From positions 1 to 5,659 of the forward strand of contig JAJDZO010000157.1 in NCBI GenBank assembly GCA_022824605.1: 5,659 bases of DNA, written 5' to 3'. Positions 1 through 4,615 of this stretch are shown piece by piece. How positions within the stretch are numbered: position 1 is the first letter of the stretch; each line of letters starts with the position of its first letter. The stretch comes from Acidimicrobiia bacterium. GTDB lineage: Bacteria; Actinomycetota; Acidimicrobiia; Acidimicrobiales; Aldehydirespiratoraceae. The position numbers and the translations under genes are program-made. The notes below the pieces were generated by a model. It was not told the DNA's origin, did not search any database, and was given only the letters and a program-made list of their open reading frames with translations.

Positions 1-461
1 CCGGCGGCTGCCTCCAGGCAGCGGGCACCGGCCTGGATGGACAGACGGCCGGCCACCTGCGACATGGGGGCCAGCAGGGGGAGCCGGCCCCTGTGGTCGG
101 TGACCGACTCGTAAGCGATGGCGGTGGCGCCGCTGGACAGCAGGTCGGCGGCCTGGTCGGGATCGGGCGCGAGATGCAGGTAGGTGAACAGCGTGTGATG
201 GGACCGCAGACGGGACCGTTCCGGGGCCAACGGTTCCTTGACCTTCACGATCAACTCGGCCACCTCGAACACGTCGTCGGCGGTGGGCACGACGATGGCC
301 CCGCGGTCCTTGTACTCGTCGTCGTCGAACCCGGCGCCTTCACCGGCGCTGCGCTCCACATGCACCTCGTGGCCGCGGTCGGTGAGTTCGCGGACGCTGT
401 CGGGGGTGAGCCCGACCCGGCGCTCCTCGCTCTTGATCTCTTTCGGTACTCCGATACGCAT
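1..461 (-). CDS. ald: Alanine dehydrogenase, N-terminal part (partial at window edge)
   Basis: L-alanine dehydrogenase catalyses the NAD-dependent reversible deamination of L-alanine to pyruvate and ammonium in the cytoplasm. Only residues 1-153 of a family usually about 370 residues long are present, because the gene runs off the left edge. The protein opens with MRIGVPKEIK, the family signature. Residues matching the substrate-binding and catalytic set known from mycobacterial Ald sit at the same numbers: R15 (ERRVGLTP), K75 (VKVKEPL), H96 (TYLHLA) and M133 (LLAPMSQVAGRL). The NAD-binding Rossmann domain lies outside the window. The ATG at 461-459 has a GGAGG ribosome-binding site 8 nt upstream. 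The gene is divergent from an Lrp/AsnC regulator, the classic ald control arrangement. The related transhydrogenase alpha subunit shares this fold, but the residue match and the neighbour favour Ald. Confidence 0.93.
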   Translation of the reverse strand, partial: MRIGVPKEIKSEERRVGLTPDSVRELTDRGHEVHVERSAGEGAGFDDDEYKDRGAIVVPTADDVFEVAELIVKVKEPLAPERSRLRSHHTLFTYLHLAPDPDQAADLLSSGATAIAYESVTDHRGRLPLLAPMSQVAGRLSIQAGARCLEAAA

Positions 462-469
462 GCTGGACC

Positions 470-474
470 CCTCC
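470..474 (-). promoter_or_regulatory. Ribosome-binding site of ald
   Basis: On the minus strand this reads GGAGG, inside the purine-rich run GGAGGGG, 8 nt before the ATG at 461. It supports that ATG as the start of alanine dehydrogenase. Confidence 0.7.
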
Positions 475-485
475 ACCTGCGATTG

Positions 486-503
486 GCGACATGATACATG
501 CGC
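486..503. promoter_or_regulatory. Imperfect dyad over the ald -10 region (possible regulator site)
   Basis: The arms CATG and CATG flank ATA at 490-500. Allowing one unpaired A at 489, the symmetry extends to GCG/CGC on the outside, giving seven complementary positions per arm. It lies over the candidate ald -10 element. Its centre is about 31-32 bp, or three helical turns, from the AT-rich dyad at 519-534, so both would lie on the same DNA face. That spacing suits a multimeric Lrp/AsnC protein, but binding is an inference. Confidence 0.3.
491..496 (-). promoter_or_regulatory. Candidate -10 element of ald
   Basis: The minus strand reads TATCAT, matching the actinobacterial TANNNT -10 pattern. 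It would place the transcription start near 484 and give a leader of about 23 nt that includes the GGAGG site. The corresponding -35 position (about 514-519, AAGAAA on the minus strand) shows no consensus, which is what an activator-dependent promoter would look like. This is inferred from sequence only. Confidence 0.4.
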
Positions 504-518
504 ACACAGGACATTTCT

Positions 519-534
519 TGAGCAATATTACTTA
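519..534. promoter_or_regulatory. AT-rich dyad, candidate Lrp/AsnC (AldR-type) operator
   Basis: The sequence TGAGCAATATTACTTA is an imperfect palindrome with six of eight pairs matching (pattern TnAGnAATATTnCTnA). It stands out as an AT-rich island in GC-rich DNA. The AG...CT arms around an AT core resemble general Lrp-family sites. It overlaps the candidate -35 element of the regulator gene (531-536), suggesting autoregulation. Its centre lies about 42 bp upstream of the start predicted for ald, a normal activator position. Confidence 0.45.
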
Positions 535-559
535 CAACTGGGGCTAGTACGCCTATGAT
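531..559 (+). promoter_or_regulatory. Promoter of the Lrp/AsnC regulator, probably leaderless
   Basis: A -35-like CTTACA (531-536, four of six matches to TTGACA) is followed after 17 bp by a strong -10 TATGAT (554-559). Transcription would begin about 7 nt downstream, at or next to A566, the first base of an ATG. No convincing Shine-Dalgarno precedes the gene. A leaderless transcript, common in mycobacteria and other actinobacteria, is therefore the simplest reading. Confidence 0.55.
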
Positions 560-565
560 TTGCGC

Positions 566-1057
566 ATGACCAACATACTGGCGCACGATCTTCCCGCGCT
601 GGAGATCGACTCCATCGATCGTCTCATTCTCAACGAACTGCAGAGCGACGGAAGGATCTCGCACTCCGAGTTGGCGGGGCGCGTCGGCCTGTCCACCTCC
701 GCGTGTCATCGGCGGGTGCGGCGGCTGGAGGCTGACGGTGTGATCGCCGGCTATGCGATGATCCTCGACACCGAAGCCATCGGCCGAGACCTGGACGTGT
801 TCGTCGAGGTGTCGCTGGTCAGTCAGAGCGAGGAATCGCTGCGCCGATTCGAGGACGAGGTGCGCGAGTGTCCGGAGGTCATGTCGTGTCACCTGGTGGC
901 CGGAGACGCCGACTACCTGCTGCACCTCGCCGTGCAGGACCACCGCGACTTCGAACGCATCCACAACCAGCACCTCTCCAGGCTCTCGGGCGTGGCCCGG
1001 CTGCGCTCCAATTTCGCCATCCGCACCGTGTACCAGACCACCCGGCACCTGCTGTAG
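566..1057 (+). CDS. Lrp/AsnC-family transcriptional regulator (AldR-like)
   Basis: This is a 163-residue DNA-binding regulator of the Lrp/AsnC (feast/famine) family, about the usual length. The N-terminal winged helix-turn-helix spans roughly residues 15-64, with the hallmark sequences DSIDRLILNEL, DGRISHSELAGRVGLS and RRVRRLEADGVIAGY. A C-terminal RAM effector-binding and oligomerisation domain spans roughly 75-155, including the conserved turn VAGDADYLL (111-119). A TTG at 560 is in frame two codons earlier. I chose the ATG at 566 because the TATGAT -10 element at 554-559 places the transcription start there and would overlap nothing coding. The gene is divergent from ald, as in the characterised mycobacterial ald/AldR pair, where the regulator responds to alanine. 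AldR identity is inferred from that context and family, since Lrp paralogues are numerous. It probably controls both ald and itself. Confidence 0.9.
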   Translation: MTNILAHDLPALEIDSIDRLILNELQSDGRISHSELAGRVGLSTSACHRRVRRLEADGVIAGYAMILDTEAIGRDLDVFVEVSLVSQSEESLRRFEDEVRECPEVMSCHLVAGDADYLLHLAVQDHRDFERIHNQHLSRLSGVARLRSNFAIRTVYQTTRHLL

Positions 1058-1069
1058 GCGGGCGCCTGG

Positions 1070-2296
1070 TCAGCGGGTCTGGGTGCCGACCTTGAGATCC
1101 TTGTAGGGCACGCCCCGGTCGACGCTGATGTCGCGGGGCAGCCCCAGCACGCGGTCGCCAATGATGTTGCGCTGGATCTCGGTGGTGCCGCCCGCGATCC
1201 CGTGCCCCATCGATGTGAGGGCTTGACGCTGCCAGTAGCCGTCGGACTCGTCCTCCCAGGCCACGCCGGAGGCACCGGCTATGGCCATCGACACCTCCGT
1301 GTGCAGATCGGCGATCTCCACGGTGGCCAGCTTGCCGATGGAGCCGCCCGGCCCCGGAGTGCGGCCCGCCTTGATCTCTGCCCGGGTGCGCATGGCCACC
1401 AGCGACAGGCAGGTCTCCAGGGTGCGCAGGCGCATGAGTTTCTGGCGCAGGGCCGGGTCGCCGCTGAGGCCGCGCCTGCGGGCCTCTTCGATCAGGCGGT
1501 CGGTGCGGTCGGTGGTGATACCACCGGTGGTGCCGGACCCGATGGCCACCCGCTCGTACATCAGCATGGCCGTGGCCATGCGCCAGCCGTTGTTGAGATC
1601 GCCGAGGAGGTTGTCGGTGCTGATGCGCACATCGGTGAAGAACACCTCGTTGAAGTGGGTGCTGCCGTCGATCTGGTGGATGGGCCGGACCTCCACGCCG
1701 GTGGCGTCCATCGGCACGATGAACATGGAGATCCCGGCGTGCTTGGGCACGTTGGGGTCGGTGCGGGCGATGATGATTCCGTAGGCGCACAGATGCGCCA
1801 GCGTGGTCCACACCTTCTGGCCGTTGATGATCCATTCGTCGCCGTCGCGCTCGGCCTTGGTCTGCAGGCTGGCCACATCGGAGCCCGCGCCCGGCTCGGA
1901 GAACATCTGGCACCACACGTCCTCGCCGGAGATGTTGCGGGCCAGATAGGCCGACTTCTGGGCGTCGGTGCCGTACTCGGCCAGCATGGGCAGGCACATC
2001 CCGTGGGAGATGATCAGGTCGTAGGTCATGGTGGGGTAGGCGCTGTAGGTGTCGCGCCAGGCCTTCTCATGGGCCTTGGTCTTGCCGGCGCCGCCGTACT
2101 CGGCCGGATAGGTGAGCCCGGCCAGCCCCGCGTCGGTCAGCGCCTTCTGAAAGCGCTGCGTGGCGCGCATGCGCAGCTCGCCCCGCGGGTCGGGACGTCC
2201 GCCCAGCGAGATGCCGGTGGCGTGCTCATCGAGGAAGGCGCGGCAGCGGCCCCGGAAGGCTTCGTCTTCGTCTGGTGCCAGGATGTCGTCAGCCAC
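1070..2296 (-). CDS. Acyl-CoA dehydrogenase (FadE-type)
   Basis: This is a 408-residue FAD-dependent acyl-CoA dehydrogenase, full length for the family, which forms the alpha,beta double bond of an acyl-CoA. The N-terminal helical domain (about 1-125) includes TYPAEYGGAG. The middle beta domain begins with the signature MFSEPGAGSDVASL (131-144) and INGQKVWTT (157-165). The C-terminal helical domain ends in GGTTEIQRNIIGDRVLG (369-385), which contributes to FAD binding at the dimer interface. The position of the medium-chain enzyme's catalytic Glu376 is glycine here (G369). E248 in LMYERV aligns with the base used by isovaleryl-CoA and long-chain dehydrogenases, so the enzyme is probably active. 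The start is GTG with a poor ribosome-binding site. An in-frame stop, the end of the preceding gene, lies only 36 bp upstream, and the next Met is residue 43. It is the last gene of the minus-strand unit. The substrate is unknown. Confidence 0.93.
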   Translation of the reverse strand: MADDILAPDEDEAFRGRCRAFLDEHATGISLGGRPDPRGELRMRATQRFQKALTDAGLAGLTYPAEYGGAGKTKAHEKAWRDTYSAYPTMTYDLIISHGMCLPMLAEYGTDAQKSAYLARNISGEDVWCQMFSEPGAGSDVASLQTKAERDGDEWIINGQKVWTTLAHLCAYGIIIARTDPNVPKHAGISMFIVPMDATGVEVRPIHQIDGSTHFNEVFFTDVRISTDNLLGDLNNGWRMATAMLMYERVAIGSGTTGGITTDRTDRLIEEARRRGLSGDPALRQKLMRLRTLETCLSLVAMRTRAEIKAGRTPGPGGSIGKLATVEIADLHTEVSMAIAGASGVAWEDESDGYWQRQALTSMGHGIAGGTTEIQRNIIGDRVLGLPRDISVDRGVPYKDLKVGTQTR

Positions 2297-2332
2297 GGCG
2301 CTCAGCGTAGTGGCCTGACCGTGCTCGAAGTC

Positions 2333-3373
2333 TCAGAATTCGGTGACCACGGCCACGCCGTTGGCCGCGAAGTCGGCCATCGTCTCGAAGGCCGCAGGCA
2401 GGTCGTCGAGGGTCATGGTCCGGCTCACGAGCAGGCTCAGGTCCATGCCGCTTCGAGCGATCAGGTCCATCAGGGCCGGGTACTGGCGTGCCGACATGCC
2501 CTTGGTGCCGATCACCTCCAGTTCCTTGGCTACGACGGTGGCCATCGGCAGCGCGGTGGCCCGTGCCGACAGCAGCCCGGCCTGGATGTGACGGCCCTGC
2601 TTGCGCAGGCCGCGCACCGAGTTGGCAGCCACCTCGGCGTTGCCCAGCGCGTCGACCGACACGTGAGCGCCGCCTCCGGTCAGATCGCGCACGGCTCCCA
2701 CGGTGGCCCGTGCATTGTCGGGATCGACGGTGACGGTGGCGGCCGCTCCTGCCGCGGACGCCAGTGCCAGGGCCTGCTCGTCGATGTCGACGGCCACCAC
2801 CTGGGCGCCGACCGCTGCGCCGATCATCACCATGCACAAACCCAGCCCGCCGCAGCCATGAACGCACAGCCATTCACCGGCGCCGAGGCGGGCCCGTTCA
2901 ATCAGAGCCCGGTAGGCGGTGATCAACCGGCAGCCCAGGATCGAGCCGTGCTTGAAGGAGAGGTCGGCGGGCATTGCCGCCAGGTTGGTGTCGGCGTGGG
3001 CGATGGCGCAGTAGCGGGCGAACGAGCCCCAGTGGGTGAAGCCGGGCTGGAAGTAGTTGTCGCAGATCTGTTCGTTGCCCGTGTGGCACTGCTCGCAGGC
3101 ACCGCAGCCGCAACAGAACGGTGCCGTCACCCGGTCGCCGGTCGACCAGCGAGCGGTGTCCGGCCCGACCTCGGCCACCACCCCGGCCAGTTCGTGGCCG
3201 GGCACATGTGGCAACGCCTGGGTGGGGTCGTGGCCGTGGTAGGCGAAGAGGTCGCTGCGGCACAGCCCCGACGCTCGAATCTCGATCACCGCCCCGTCAC
3301 GGGGCACGGCCGGATCAGGGAGATCCTCCACCGCGATCGGTCCGTTGAACTCGTGGTAGATGGCGCCGCGCAC
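2333..3373 (-). CDS. Zinc-dependent alcohol dehydrogenase (MDR superfamily)
   Basis: This is a 346-residue medium-chain dehydrogenase/reductase, normal length, oxidising an alcohol to an aldehyde or ketone (or the reverse) with NAD(H). The GroES-like catalytic domain carries the catalytic zinc ligands C38 (SGLCRSD), H60-E61 (VPGHELAG) and C148 (ILGCRLITAYRAL). The structural zinc site is the four-cysteine lobe C90, C93, C96 and C104 in the normal x2-x2-x7 spacing. The Rossmann domain has GCGGLG (173-178). D196 at the end of the second strand (VVAVDID) favours NAD over NADP. The start is GTG at 3373. No ATG or GTG lies upstream in frame before the gap runs into the preceding gene, and the ribosome-binding site is weak, so translation may depend on the operon. 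It sits between the LLM oxidoreductase and the acyl-CoA dehydrogenase on the same strand, suggesting one pathway. The natural alcohol is unknown. Confidence 0.94.
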   Translation of the reverse strand: MRGAIYHEFNGPIAVEDLPDPAVPRDGAVIEIRASGLCRSDLFAYHGHDPTQALPHVPGHELAGVVAEVGPDTARWSTGDRVTAPFCCGCGACEQCHTGNEQICDNYFQPGFTHWGSFARYCAIAHADTNLAAMPADLSFKHGSILGCRLITAYRALIERARLGAGEWLCVHGCGGLGLCMVMIGAAVGAQVVAVDIDEQALALASAAGAAATVTVDPDNARATVGAVRDLTGGGAHVSVDALGNAEVAANSVRGLRKQGRHIQAGLLSARATALPMATVVAKELEVIGTKGMSARQYPALMDLIARSGMDLSLLVSRTMTLDDLPAAFETMADFAANGVAVVTEF

Positions 3374-3442
3374 CCGCCAACCGTACAGGCCGAGCAGACT
3401 GCGACGCTCGCGAAATGTTGTCGTGTGAGCCCGAACCGCTAC

Positions 3443-3457
3443 CCGCGGCGCGGCCGC
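3443..3457 (-). other. GC-rich hairpin in the gap between LLM and ADH genes
   Basis: Immediately after the LLM stop codon the minus-strand transcript reads GCGGC-CGC-GCCGC, a five-pair GC stem with a 3-nt loop (3457 to 3445), followed by more G. There is no U tract, so it is not a canonical intrinsic terminator. It may be a processing or stability element, or a weak attenuator, within the operon. The rest of the 84-bp gap shows no clear promoter. Confidence 0.3.
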
Positions 3458-4504
3458 CTAGCCGAAGGCAGGCATCACCTCGTCGTGGATCAGCTGCAGC
3501 TGGCCCTGAACGTCGGGCACCTCGATGTCGCGTCCGGTGAAGGCGTTGAGCAGGAACGAGTCGGTGATGCAGGCGATGAAGTGGTTGACGCCGCTGGGTT
3601 CGATGTCGGACTTGATCTTGTCGACCACCTCGTCGGGTGTGCCGGCCACGGAGAGCCTCTCGGCGATGTCGGGCGTCATGTTGTCGATGGCTCCCTGCAC
3701 GTCTCCGTCGCCGAAGGCATCGAGGATCGGCTGCACATCCGAGGTCGACACGCCGTGGCGTTCCATCTGCTCGGTGGCCATGGCCGGGATGTAGAACGCG
3801 CCGATGGTCTGGGCGGCCTGTTTGGCCTTGGCCGAGTCGGGCCCGATGGCGAACACGTTCCACACCGCGATGTCGAGGTCCTGCCACCTCTTGCCGGCCC
3901 GCTCGGCGCCGATCCTCAGGTTCTCCACCATGTAGTTGCACGCTTCGGGCGAGTACTGGGCGAAGGCGTGGGTGCCGTCGGAGAGTTCACCGGCCGCCTG
4001 GAACGACTTCGGGCCGCGCAGCGCGCCGATAAGCAGGGGAAGATGCTCCTGCACCGGGCGGGCGAAGGTGAACAGCCCGGCGTAGTTGAAGAACTCCCCG
4101 TCGAAGGTCAGCGCGCCGGTGTCGAGGAAGGTGCGCATCACCTGGTGGGCCTCCTTGACTCGTGACAGCGGCTTGATGCCGGTCCAGTCGGTGGCGTACT
4201 GGGCGAGCAGGCTGAAGTTGCCGCTGGATATCACGCACTCGGCGCGCCCGCCGGTGAGTTCGTCGAGGGTGGCCACCGCCTGCGCGACCAGGGTCGGTTC
4301 GCGCAACGCGATGGGGGCCAGGCTGGGACCCATGCGGATGTTCGTGGTGTCCGACGCAGCGGCCGCGAACAGCACGTACAGGTCCTTGTGCCAGGTCTCA
4401 TCGGCGGCATAGACCCCGTAGAAGCCGAGTTGGTCGGCCAGCCGGATGTGTTCCAGGGACTCCTGCAGCGGATAGTCGGGCAGCGTTACGAAACTGAACC
4501 TCAT
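3458..4504 (-). CDS. LLM-class flavin/F420-dependent oxidoreductase
   Basis: This is a 348-residue luciferase-like (TIM-barrel) oxidoreductase. The family uses reduced FMN or, commonly in actinobacteria, cofactor F420 for hydride transfer or monooxygenation. Family landmarks are the N-terminal beta strand and helix MRFSFVTLPD with LADQLGFYGVYAADE (22-36), IALREPTLVAQAVATLDELTGGR (65-87, quoted here in two abutting parts: IALREPTLVAQ and AVATLDELTGGR), LPLLIGALRG (155-164) followed by AGELSDG, and the C-terminal SVAGTPDEVVDKI (285-297). The sequence does not decide between FMN and F420, but the resemblance to Mer-like actinobacterial proteins makes F420 likely. The ATG at 4504 has an excellent AGGAGG ribosome-binding site. 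It is the first gene of the minus-strand unit, upstream of the alcohol dehydrogenase, and is divergent from the phosphotransferase. The substrate is unknown. Confidence 0.92.
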   Translation of the reverse strand: MRFSFVTLPDYPLQESLEHIRLADQLGFYGVYAADETWHKDLYVLFAAAASDTTNIRMGPSLAPIALREPTLVAQAVATLDELTGGRAECVISSGNFSLLAQYATDWTGIKPLSRVKEAHQVMRTFLDTGALTFDGEFFNYAGLFTFARPVQEHLPLLIGALRGPKSFQAAGELSDGTHAFAQYSPEACNYMVENLRIGAERAGKRWQDLDIAVWNVFAIGPDSAKAKQAAQTIGAFYIPAMATEQMERHGVSTSDVQPILDAFGDGDVQGAIDNMTPDIAERLSVAGTPDEVVDKIKSDIEPSGVNHFIACITDSFLLNAFTGRDIEVPDVQGQLQLIHDEVMPAFG

Positions 4505-4508
4505 CGCT

Positions 4509-4514
4509 CCTCCT
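4509..4514 (-). promoter_or_regulatory. Strong ribosome-binding site of the LLM gene
   Basis: The minus strand reads AGGAGG, extended to AGGAGGAG, 4 nt before the ATG at 4504. It is the strongest Shine-Dalgarno in the window and fixes the start of the first gene of the minus-strand unit. Confidence 0.8.
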
Positions 4515-4539
4515 AGCGAAATTGATGATGAAGCCCGCG

Positions 4540-4568
4540 AACCTAGACCACAATGGACCTGTCGTCGA
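4540..4568 (-). promoter_or_regulatory. Candidate promoter of the LLM-ADH-ACAD unit
   Basis: On the minus strand a -35-like TCGACG (4568-4563, four of six matches to TTGACA) is followed after 17 bp by TAGGTT (4545-4540), which fits TANNNT. Transcription would start near 4533, giving a leader of about 28 nt that contains the AGGAGG site. This is prediction only. No strong operator palindrome was seen in the divergent region 4505-4615, so how the unit is regulated is not visible. Confidence 0.38.
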
Positions 4569-4600
4569 TTTGCGCGGCGACTGCCGGTGAGCGATCAGTG

Positions 4601-4606
4601 GGGGAG
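4601..4606 (+). promoter_or_regulatory. Ribosome-binding site favouring the 4616 start of the kinase-like gene
   Basis: The run GGGGAG lies 9 nt before the ATG at 4616. Another in-frame ATG at 4553 has no purine-rich site before it, so this element decides the preferred start. Confidence 0.5.
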
Positions 4607-4615
4607 AGCGTTGCG

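Noticed and set aside
93..494. A plus-strand open frame across the ald N terminus.
   Set aside because: It is antisense to alanine dehydrogenase, whose catalytic residues R15, K75 and H96 are intact on the minus strand. Its product has no recognisable motif, and it extends into the regulatory region.
251..1048. A 265-codon minus-strand frame across the regulator and part of ald.
   Set aside because: It covers the intergenic promoter region and lies antisense to the Lrp/AsnC gene, whose HTH and RAM domains are clear. The product looks like a frame shadow.
1055..1072. Bidirectional intrinsic terminator between the convergent genes.
   Set aside because: The only hairpin has a four-base stem and no T tract on either strand, too weak to annotate.
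1202..4165. A 987-codon open frame on the plus strand running antisense through the ACAD, ADH and LLM genes.
   Set aside because: The translation is a low-complexity Gly/His/Val/Ala-rich string with no recognisable domain. It crosses two intergenic gaps, and all three minus-strand genes beneath it carry complete family motifs. Long antisense frames are expected in GC-rich coding DNA.
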